From positions 1 to 51,505 of the forward strand of contig NZ_CP136515.1 of assembly GCF_032813545.1 (NCBI RefSeq): a stretch of 51,505 nucleotides of DNA, in the 5' to 3' direction. The stretch comes from Nodosilinea sp. E11. Its GTDB lineage: Bacteria > Cyanobacteriota > Cyanobacteriia > Phormidesmidales > Phormidesmidaceae. The notes under the pieces are model-generated. The model saw only the letters and a list, made by a program, of their open reading frames with translations, did not search any database and was not told the origin of the DNA. Position numbers and translations under genes: made by a program. Below are positions 1-6,531 of this stretch, in pieces (within the stretch, counting starts at the first letter, position 1; every line of letters starts with the position of its first letter).

Positions 1-2224
1 CACAGTCTAAATAAGTGGGGTCAGAGGCGTCATCGCCCCAGGTGGGCAACACACCAGTGGCCATTTCATAGAGGGTGACGGCGGCAGCATAGCGCTCAGC
101 CTGCAAGTCCCACCGGGGGGGCTGCCGTACCGACAGCAGGGGATCTAGGTAGCCAGTGGTGCCCGCCCGAATGTTGTCCACCGGCGCGCGCGACAGGGAA
201 AAGTCGAACAGCACCAGGTGCAGCTTGTCGGCCCGGCCCAGGTGCCCAATGGCAATGTTGTCGGGCTTGATGTCGCGGTGATTAACCCCCTGTTCCTCTA
301 AATACTTGATGGCATCTAGCAGGTCATCCCCAAACCGCTGGAGCAGGTCAATGTGCAGCTGCCCTTCTCGCCGCAGGCGCTGCCCCAGGGTTTCGATCTG
401 GTCTTCGTCGTTTTTGGTGACCACCACCGGCTTCATCAGCAGGGCCGCACGGTTGCCGATTTCGAGCTGCTCAACAAACTCAACGATGCTAGGATGCCTG
501 AGCTTTTGCAGGATTTCGGCCTCATCCTCAATCTTGCTGTTGTGGTCTGGGTCGTTGGCCACTTTGAGCACGTAGCTCTGATCTTGCCCAGCCTTTTGCA
601 CCAGCAGCCCAATGGAAGAAGCCCCCTGCCCCAGGCGCTTCAGCACGGTGTAATGCCCTGGCAGCACATCCCCCTTTTGCGCATCGTTGGGGTTTTCGAC
701 GAGCTGAGTTTCGGGGGCGGTCAAGTCTTCTTCAACCAGATCGAGCCCGGCTAAAAAGTCAGCCACTTCCTCAGTGCGGCAGTTCACCACGGGGTGCGTG
801 CTGTCTTTAATCAAGTTTTGCAGACTTTCAGGAGCTCCATTCAGCACCGCGCTAATTTGTAGCCCCTTGGTGTCTCGCAGGGTTTCGGCCAGTTCCAGGC
901 CATTGATAGCGGGGGGTACCCCAGAAAAAACATGGAATGCGATCGCCCCCAGAGAAAAGATATCCAGATGCTCGCCAATAAACGTGGGATCCGTGAGGAA
1001 CTCAGGGGCCATGTAGGCGGTGCTGCTATCATCCACCAGCTGATCAACGTGGGACGTGGCGGTAACCTCTTGGGTGGCCCCCATCGCCGCAGACCCAGCC
1101 CGATAGCCCAGCTGCCAGTTAAAAATCTTGATTTTGGGATGATTAGGGCGCGGCTCTGTTACCAAAATGCTGCGAGGGCTTAGGCCGCAGTGGATGGTGC
1201 GCTGCTCGTGAACAAAGCTGATTGCCTCCGCAATCTGCCGCACCAGGCTCAGGCGGACATCGACCCCTAAGGCATCCTGGTTCTGGGCCAGGTAGTGATC
1301 TAGGCGAATTGCGTTGGGGTCGTGCTCTAGAATCAGCGCTGGGCCGAGTTCGTGCTCTGTCAGACCAAAGCACCGCAAAATATTCGGGTGTTGCAGCCGG
1401 TCTAAGATTTGAAACTCGCGATTAGCCGCTCGCTCCACCACCTCCCGGTCTTGTTGAGAGGCTTCCTGGCGCACGAGATAAAACCGAATCCGCCGAGTGG
1501 TCTGGTCAAATTTAGCGTGGGCAGCCCGCCAGTCTTGGTAGCCCGGCCCCTCTTCCCCTTCCATAGGGCCTTCTAATAGGTAGTCACTGACCTTGCGGGA
1601 GCTCTGGGAAGGCCGAATCCCAGCTTGATCCATAGCCTGGGCCACAAGCTGACTAATGGGGCGATTGTGCAGATCCCGAACCTGAGGCTCTAGCCCATCG
1701 CACTCTCGCCGCAAAATAGCGGCCATGATGCCCGCTCGCCCTGGCTTGTCGCCCACCGGGGTGCGATCGCGCAGACAGACCCGCTGCCGCGCCCCCAAAG
1801 ACAGTTCCAGCGTTTGCTTGGGGTCAGAGCAGAATACCAACGACTCCACAAACGGCACTTTGCCCTTATTTCTAAAGGCTCGCTGACGCTCTAGCAGAGA
1901 GCGCAGTTTTTTGGCCTTGCGATTGGTAAGAATCAGTGGACTATCGTAGGTGCGGCGTTTGCCGTCGTTTTCCCACGTCCAGGTACCCTGATCGCCCACG
2001 ATTTTGCCAGGACGACTCTTAATTTCAATCAAGAAAAATCCCTGGGGGGTAAAGACCAGCAGGTCTACCTCATTGATCGTGCCGTCCCCAGCGATGAACT
2101 CAAAATTTGCCCAGGCTCGGTAGGGTTCTTGCTGAGGAAACTGACGGCGGATGAATTCCAGCGCTTCCCGCTCCCAGGGAAACTGAGATTCAGCAACGGT
2201 GATCCAGTTAGACGAGGGAGGCAT
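1..2224 (-). CDS. pglW: PglW, N-terminal part (NERD domain plus two kinase-like domains), runs off the window start
   Basis: This is the N-terminal 741 codons of the serine/threonine kinase of a Pgl/BREX type 2 phage-defence locus. Translation from the ATG at 2224 gives a nuclease-related NERD domain at about residues 13-130. A first kinase-like domain follows at about 205-470; its catalytic loop reads HCGLSPRSI and its DFG position reads NWQ, so it is probably a pseudokinase. A second kinase domain at about 505-740 has GQGASSIG, VLK, HRDIKPDN and DFS and should be active. The frame is open to base 2, with one base left over at the window edge. The C-terminal part lies at the other end of the window on the same strand, so the gene probably spans the join of a circular molecule. 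In the family, PglW is thought to phosphorylate protein and license the PglX methyltransferase; that role here is inferred. Confidence 0.9.
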   Translation of the reverse strand, partial: MPPSSNWITVAESQFPWEREALEFIRRQFPQQEPYRAWANFEFIAGDGTINEVDLLVFTPQGFFLIEIKSRPGKIVGDQGTWTWENDGKRRTYDSPLILTNRKAKKLRSLLERQRAFRNKGKVPFVESLVFCSDPKQTLELSLGARQRVCLRDRTPVGDKPGRAGIMAAILRRECDGLEPQVRDLHNRPISQLVAQAMDQAGIRPSQSSRKVSDYLLEGPMEGEEGPGYQDWRAAHAKFDQTTRRIRFYLVRQEASQQDREVVERAANREFQILDRLQHPNILRCFGLTEHELGPALILEHDPNAIRLDHYLAQNQDALGVDVRLSLVRQIAEAISFVHEQRTIHCGLSPRSILVTEPRPNHPKIKIFNWQLGYRAGSAAMGATQEVTATSHVDQLVDDSSTAYMAPEFLTDPTFIGEHLDIFSLGAIAFHVFSGVPPAINGLELAETLRDTKGLQISAVLNGAPESLQNLIKDSTHPVVNCRTEEVADFLAGLDLVEEDLTAPETQLVENPNDAQKGDVLPGHYTVLKRLGQGASSIGLLVQKAGQDQSYVLKVANDPDHNSKIEDEAEILQKLRHPSIVEFVEQLEIGNRAALLMKPVVVTKNDEDQIETLGQRLRREGQLHIDLLQRFGDDLLDAIKYLEEQGVNHRDIKPDNIAIGHLGRADKLHLVLFDFSLSRAPVDNIRAGTTGYLDPLLSVRQPPRWDLQAERYAAAVTLYEMATGVLPTWGDDASDPTYLDC

Positions 2225-2407
2225 TGGGGTCTGAGTAGGGTATTTGAGATCCTGCGGAAGCTAAGGCTCAATGTTAAAAGGATGAACTAGCTGGATTCCA
2301 TGGTACCTGGCCCCATCCCTGTAATGTCCTGAGATATTTATCAAACAACCTAGGCCAAAAGCACTGCCCCTTAAATCTGGTCTAAGGGGTAGTGGTGTTG
2401 TATTGGC

Positions 2408-2767
2408 TCAATCATCAACTTCAGGCAGGTAATCAATCATCGGCTTAGCACCGGGTAAAGCATAAGGCTCTAGCTTTGCCTCCAGGGTGCTAAACTCCAT
2501 CGGATCTAGTAGCCCGCTCTGGAAGTCTCGCCCCTGGTACATGTCTAGCGCAAAAGCTAGCCACAGACGGAATAGGTTTGGGTCGTCAGAGCCCTCTATG
2601 GTCGTACCATCAGGCAGCTTAGCGCTATAGCCAGTTACCGCTACAATCCCATGACGTGTGAGGGTAGGCTTCTTCTCAGCGAGCAGCCTGTGGGTCTTGC
2701 CGTCGATGGTCAGCACCAGGAGGGTGTAAGGATGATCGATCTCGACATGGGGGGTTGTGATTTTCAT
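2408..2767 (-). CDS. Hypothetical protein, 119 aa, translationally coupled to the recombinase
   Basis: I do not recognise this small acidic protein. Its ATG shares one base with the TAA stop of the upstream recombinase gene, so the two are almost certainly translated from one message. The sequence suggests a compact beta-rich N-terminal half (a self-contained LVLTIDGKTHRLL strand pair) and a helical C-terminal half. There is no signal peptide or membrane segment. It could be an accessory factor of the recombinase or a plasmid-maintenance protein; neither is shown by the sequence. The region between its stop and the start of pglW (2225-2407) is noncoding and should contain the pglW promoter. 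Confidence 0.65.
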   Translation of the reverse strand: MKITTPHVEIDHPYTLLVLTIDGKTHRLLAEKKPTLTRHGIVAVTGYSAKLPDGTTIEGSDDPNLFRLWLAFALDMYQGRDFQSGLLDPMEFSTLEAKLEPYALPGAKPMIDYLPEVDD

Positions 2768-3339
2768 TAGTATGCCAATGCTGCGATCGCAGCCCGCTTC
2801 TGCTCAGGGCTCACCTCCAGATACCGCTGCAAGCTGGCCAATGACCGATGCCCGCTAATCTCCTGAATCACCCGCAGCGGTACCCCAGCATTACTCAGGT
2901 TAGTTAGAGCCGTGCGCCTAAAGCTGTGGGTGCTAATCCCCAACCCTTCCAGCCCGATATAGGCCAGCGCCTGGTCGAGCAGCCAGTCAGCCGACGATCG
3001 CGCCAACCGGCCCCGCCCATGGCGACCCGGAAACAGGTGTTCCGCCCCGCCATGGTCATAGGCCGCCAGCAGCGCCGCCAACTTGGGGTGAATGTCGATC
3101 TGTCGGGTGGCCAGCTTGCCCTTTGTGGCCTTCGCAGGTAACACCAACACATCCCCCTTAATGTCGCCGGGCAGGAGGGCAATCGCCTCACTCACCCGCA
3201 ACCCGCAGTAGAGCATGATGCCGAACAGGGCTTTATCCCTGGAGGAGTCCATCGCCGCGAATAGCTGGGCAATTTCGTCCTGGGTCAATACCTTCGCCTG
3301 GCCATTGGTGCTCATCGGATCCGTTATGCTCTCCCCCAT
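2767..3339 (-). CDS. Small tyrosine recombinase (catalytic domain only), likely plasmid resolvase
   Basis: Tyrosine recombinase of up to 190 aa. The catalytic set is visible: Arg in GLRVSEA, HSFRR, the second His/Arg box in GHRSLASLQ, and the nucleophile Tyr in QRYLEVS. The usual N-terminal core-binding domain is missing, so it is about half the length of XerC/XerD. Start is uncertain: ATG at 3339 or, eight codons in, ATG at 3315, which matches the start of the second recombinase at 30526 better. Neither has a clear ribosome site. It sits next to the partition genes, which fits a role in resolving plasmid dimers; that is inference. The candidate site is the dyad-rich stretch just upstream (3425-3494). 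Confidence 0.8.
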   Translation of the reverse strand: MGESITDPMSTNGQAKVLTQDEIAQLFAAMDSSRDKALFGIMLYCGLRVSEAIALLPGDIKGDVLVLPAKATKGKLATRQIDIHPKLAALLAAYDHGGAEHLFPGRHGRGRLARSSADWLLDQALAYIGLEGLGISTHSFRRTALTNLSNAGVPLRVIQEISGHRSLASLQRYLEVSPEQKRAAIAALAY

Positions 3340-3424
3340 CCTACTAGACGTAATTTCTATTCTGTTGAGTAGAAAACAACGGTTTATCAGGGTTTCAGGG
3401 CGTTAGGCCATGGGGCAAGCTAGC

Positions 3425-3494
3425 GTCTCAGGTGAGATAGCCGAAAAGCATTGGTTTTGCGTTGCACTGTCTCAAAACTGGAATGGTGAGACAG
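3425..3494. promoter_or_regulatory. Two TCTCA/TGAGA dyads, possible recombination site or operator
   Basis: A compact dyad TCTCAGGTGAGA lies at about 3425-3436, and a longer perfect one, CTGTCTCA then 12 nt then TGAGACAG, at 3467-3494. Both use the same half-site about 45 bp apart, in the gap between the divergently transcribed recombinase (minus) and parA (plus). They could be a core site for the neighbouring recombinase or an operator for either gene. The repeats are seen; the role is inferred. Confidence 0.5.
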
Positions 3495-3540
3495 AGGGTA
3501 AATCGTTGCGAGTCTTACCTGCATCGAAATGAGTTTACTG

Positions 3541-3612
3541 GATGCTTAAATGTTTGAATGTTTAAGCATCTAGATTTTCAGACATTTAAGCATCCAGGCT
3601 CTCAAACATCTG
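3541..3612. repeat. Centromere-like repeat cluster upstream of parA
   Basis: Short repeats of the type CATTTAAGCATC and CAAACATCTGG lie just upstream of parA. They include a perfect 10-bp inverted repeat, GATGCTTAAA (3541-3550) and TTTAAGCATC (3561-3570). The same motif family recurs at 4330-4395, 4683-4745, 4874-4917 and 5040-5090, always around the partition genes. By analogy with ParA/RHH (type Ib) systems, this should be the binding region for the RHH protein, acting as centromere and autoregulatory operator. Confidence 0.75.
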
Positions 3613-3645
3613 GTATCCTCACGACATAATTTAGGAGTTGAGGCA

Positions 3646-4245
3646 GTGATCATAACCGTCGTCAGCTTTAAGGGTGGAGTGGGCAAGACCACAACCGCCA
3701 TTCATCTGGGAGGATACCTGCAAGGGCTAGGAGAAACACTGGTAGTCGATGGCGACAGCAACCGCTCTGCTCTCCAGTGGGCTGCTAGCGATCGCCTACC
3801 CTTCACCGTGGCCGATGAGATGCAAGCGCCCAAGCTGCTAATGTCTGGCAAGTTTTCCCACGTCGTCATCGACACCGCCGCTCGGCCATCGTCTGATGAA
3901 CTGGCCAGCCTTGCCCAGGGGTGTGACCTGCTGATTATTCCATGCAGCCCCGACGCGCTCAGCATGGGGGCTATGCTCCAAATGGTGGAGCCGCTGCAAG
4001 GGCTTAAGGCAGAATATCGAGTGCTACTCACCATCATTCCCCCCAAGCCCAACGCAGCTGGGGCAGAGGCTAGGGCGTCGCTGATAGCCTCTGGTCTCCC
4101 ACTGTTTGATGGAGGCATTCGTAGGCTTAACGCTTTCCAACGGGCTGCGCTTGATGGATGCCTAGTTAAGGATGTAAAAGGCGATAGCTACGCAGGTATC
4201 GCCTGGAGCTGCTATACCGCGATCGGAAAGGAGATATTACCGTGA
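3646..4245 (+). CDS. parA: ParA-family partition ATPase, type Ib
   Basis: Walker-type partition ATPase of 199 aa. The deviant Walker A box KGGVGKTT starts at residue 9, followed by VVDGDSN and a Walker B-like HVVIDTAARP. It lacks the N-terminal HTH of type Ia ParA proteins, so it belongs with the short ParA/ParF group that pairs with ribbon-helix-helix centromere-binding proteins. Start is GTG at 3646, with an AGGAG-like ribosome site about 9 nt upstream. It overlaps the next gene by 4 bp (GTGA), which indicates translational coupling. In the family, ATP-dependent ParA binding to the nucleoid moves plasmid copies apart. Confidence 0.93.
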   Translation: MIITVVSFKGGVGKTTTAIHLGGYLQGLGETLVVDGDSNRSALQWAASDRLPFTVADEMQAPKLLMSGKFSHVVIDTAARPSSDELASLAQGCDLLIIPCSPDALSMGAMLQMVEPLQGLKAEYRVLLTIIPPKPNAAGAEARASLIASGLPLFDGGIRRLNAFQRAALDGCLVKDVKGDSYAGIAWSCYTAIGKEILP

Positions 4246-4556
4246 GTGACCAAAACCGATTTGCTAACCTACTCAAAGCAGCCCAGCAGCAGCCTGAAGT
4301 AGCAGAACCCACCCAACCTGAGCCTTTGCTAGATGTTCAAACATCTGAACGTCCAGATGTTCAAGCTTTTAAGCAGCCAGACATCTCAACATCCAAAGCC
4401 AAGAGCAGCAGCGGCGATTACAAACGCACTACTGTTTATCTGACTCAGGAACTGCATCGCCGATTGAAGCGGGCCAGCCTTGATAAAGGAATGGAGATGA
4501 GTGACATTGCCGAGTCTGCGATCGCGGCATGGCTCGAAGAGCATTCAGATATTTAG
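4242..4556 (+). CDS. Ribbon-helix-helix centromere-binding protein (ParG/omega-like)
   Basis: 104-aa partner of ParA. The C-terminal half carries a ribbon-helix-helix fold: strand RTTVYLTQELHRRLK, then two helices ending in IAAWLEEH. The N-terminal half is a low-complexity linker. Residues about 30-50 contain DVQ/DIS units encoded by the same short DNA repeats that form the surrounding centromere-like clusters (4330-4395). The start codon GTG lies in the 4-bp overlap with parA. Related proteins bind the centromere through the RHH dimer and stimulate ParA through a flexible N-terminal tail. Two decayed copies of its 3' half follow downstream at a 352-bp interval. Confidence 0.85.
   Translation: MSDQNRFANLLKAAQQQPEVAEPTQPEPLLDVQTSERPDVQAFKQPDISTSKAKSSSGDYKRTTVYLTQELHRRLKRASLDKGMEMSDIAESAIAAWLEEHSDI
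4330..4395. repeat. Centromere-like repeats inside the RHH gene
   Basis: Within the coding sequence the DNA repeats GATGTTCAAACATCTG, CCAGATGTTCAAG and CAGACATCTCAACATC. These match the noncoding clusters at 3541-3612, 4683-4745 and 5040-5090. They encode the linker between the N-terminus and the RHH domain, so the same DNA appears to act both as coding sequence and as a binding array. Confidence 0.65.
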
Positions 4557-4682
4557 ATGTTTGGACATTTAACATAGGATGAACGGCTTTGGCTTTTGTT
4601 CGCTGTTTGACTACTGTGGCGTAGTTTGATTCTGAAATGGCTTGAGAGTAGCGATACAGAAATGCTCACCCCTAAACCTTTT

Positions 4683-4745
4683 CAGATATCTAAGCACTCA
4701 GACATCTAAACGCTTAAGCATCTAAACATTCAGATGCTTAGATGC
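4683..4745. repeat. Centromere-like repeat cluster, second tandem unit
   Basis: Contains ATATCTAAGCACTCAGACATCT and a perfect 8-bp inverted repeat, AAGCATCT (4716-4723) and AGATGCTT (4732-4739). It lies 352 bp after the cluster inside the RHH gene and has the same relation to a decayed RHH gene copy that follows. Confidence 0.7.
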
Positions 4746-4747
4746 TT

Positions 4748-4870
4748 AAGCCCAAGGGCGGCAGCGACTAGGAGAGGACTACCGTTTATTTGGCACAAGA
4801 ATTACATCCCATGAAAAGGACATGCCTTGACGAGGGAATGGAAGTGTATGGTGGCCAAGGCTACAATCGC
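4748..4870 (+). pseudogene. Decayed second copy of the RHH gene 3' half
   Basis: This stretch aligns to 4396-4520 in the intact RHH gene at a 352-bp offset. It translates to RTTVYLAQELHP and LDEGMEV, against RTTVYLTQELHR and LDKGMEM in the live copy. A TAG interrupts the frame just before the RHH strand, and the second helix is lost. It is a relic of a tandem duplication; only the flanking repeats look conserved. Confidence 0.7.
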
Positions 4871-4873
4871 AGG

Positions 4874-4917
4874 GCACTCAGACATTCAAATGTTTAGACG
4901 CTTGAATGTCTGAGTGC
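4874..4917. repeat. Perfect 16-bp inverted repeat in the partition region
   Basis: GCACTCAGACATTCAA (4874-4889) and its exact complement TTGAATGTCTGAGTGC (4902-4917) are separated by 12 nt. It belongs to the same motif family as the other partition repeats and follows the decayed RHH copy 2. It could be a binding site or a strong hairpin. Confidence 0.7.
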
Positions 4918-5039
4918 TTAAATTAGAATTAATGGCTTTGTTTTTGCTCGCTCGCTCGCTATTTTCCCGGTTTGGCATAGTTAGACCTGGGGTAGCCGGA
5001 GAGTAACGGCACAGAAACACTAACCCACCCCTGGAATCA

Positions 5040-5215
5040 TCCAGATATCTCAATGCTTAGACATCTGGATGATTAAACATCTAAGCAGCTCGTCATTTAG
5101 AGCCAGAAGGAGCAGCGATTGTCAGTGGGGCATGGCACCGATTCATGTAAAAATGGGCCGCATCTCTTGAAACCCTTATAGAACAGTGGTTACAAGATTC
5201 AGGATTTCTGCACTG
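5040..5215 (+). pseudogene. Third tandem unit: repeat cluster plus decayed RHH copy 3
   Basis: Repeats such as ATATCTCAATGCTTAGACATCTGG, then a remnant starting at 5100 that again aligns to the intact RHH gene with a further 352-bp offset. Its end still reads like the RHH C-terminus (LETLIEQWLQDSGF against IAESAIAAWLEEHSDI). The frame is not continuous with any start. The exact 352-bp period in both steps indicates tandem amplification of one unit. Confidence 0.6.
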
Positions 5216-5261
5216 GGCAAGTCTCTCTATTGCGTCTGATCCACCAAATCACTGTTGCTTT

Positions 5262-6332
5262 ATGCCTCAACCTCCTGCCCTGTTTCCCGAAGACGAAAAT
5301 TACTTTGCCCTGATTAATGGCCTAAAGCAACGCATCCGTAGAGCGCAACTCAAGGCTGCCCTGGCGGTCAACCAGGAGCTGATCATGCTTTATTGGCACA
5401 TAGGCCAAGAGATTATGGAACGCCAGCTATCGCAGGGTTGGGGCAGCAAGGTCATTGACCGTATCTCCAAAGACCTCCGCCGCGAGTTTCCAGAGATGAA
5501 GGGATTCTCTCCCCGAAACCTGCAATACATGAGGGCTTTGGCCGAGGCCTACCCCGATGAGCAAATAGTGCTACAGGTCATAGCACAAATTCCTTGGGGG
5601 CATAACCAGTCGCTACTCAACAAACTCAACAGCCCGGAACAACGTCTCTGGTACGCCCGCAAGGTTGTTGAATTTGGCTGGAGCCGAAACATTCTGGAGC
5701 TACAGATCGACACCAATCTGTTTGCACGGCAGGGCGGTGCCATTACCAACTTTGAGCGCACCCTGCCACCTGAACAGTCAGACCTAAGCCGCGAGCTGCT
5801 GAAAGACCCCTACAATTTCGAGTTTTTAGCCCTTGCTGATGAGGTACAGGAGCGTGACCTAGAGCGGGCTCTAGTAGAGCGCATCCGTGATTTTTTGCTA
5901 GAGCTGGGGGTAGGGTTTGCCTTTGTGGGTAGCCAGTATCGGCTTGAGGTAGACGGCGACGAATACTTTATTGACCTACTATTCTACCACCTGAAACTAC
6001 ATCGTTACGTGGTCATAGACCTCAAGGTGACGGAGTTTAAGCCGGAGTACGCAGGCAAGATGAACTTCTACATCAGCGCTGTCAACCACCTGCTATGCGA
6101 CGAGCGGGACGAAGCCACCATTGGCATCATCTTATGCAAGTCCAAAAAGCGCACCACCGTTGAATTTGCCTTGGACACAGTGCAGAACCCCATTGGCGTG
6201 GCCACCTACAAGCTGCGCGAAGAGCTGCCGCCAGCCTTACAGGGATGTCTGCCCACCGCTGAGCAGTTGGAGATGGAACTAGATGCAGCTATTAGGGAAA
6301 TTGGGGCTGAGCAAGACAACTCGTATCTATGA
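5262..6332 (+). CDS. PDDEXK nuclease domain protein, YhcG/DUF1016 family
   Basis: 356-aa protein of the YhcG family. An N-terminal DUF1016 helical domain comes first (about residues 15-170, including LYWHIGQEI and FSPRNLQYMR). A C-terminal PD-(D/E)XK-like nuclease fold follows at about 200-330, with the Asp of YFIDLLFYH and the D-x-K of VVIDLKV as likely metal ligands. Family members are frequent on plasmids and in defence or restriction islands, and some have been linked to DNA processing; the target here is unknown. The start is ATG at 5262, immediately after the third partition repeat unit. It has its own presumed promoter in that region. Length is typical of the family. Confidence 0.88.
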   Translation: MPQPPALFPEDENYFALINGLKQRIRRAQLKAALAVNQELIMLYWHIGQEIMERQLSQGWGSKVIDRISKDLRREFPEMKGFSPRNLQYMRALAEAYPDEQIVLQVIAQIPWGHNQSLLNKLNSPEQRLWYARKVVEFGWSRNILELQIDTNLFARQGGAITNFERTLPPEQSDLSRELLKDPYNFEFLALADEVQERDLERALVERIRDFLLELGVGFAFVGSQYRLEVDGDEYFIDLLFYHLKLHRYVVIDLKVTEFKPEYAGKMNFYISAVNHLLCDERDEATIGIILCKSKKRTTVEFALDTVQNPIGVATYKLREELPPALQGCLPTAEQLEMELDAAIREIGAEQDNSYL

Positions 6333-6531
6333 CAGCGATAGGCTAATAGCAAGCAACCACCATCTTTCACAGTAATTTAGGCCACCCTAAAAAGACGGGT
6401 GGGTGAGAATTTGGGGTACCTACACGCGCAGACGATAGAGCAGCAATAATCGCGCATCCTCCGTCAGCTCAGACCCGCGCTTGCTCTCCAATCGATTTCC
6501 ATTACTACTCAACCCCCATGCCACTGGGTGG

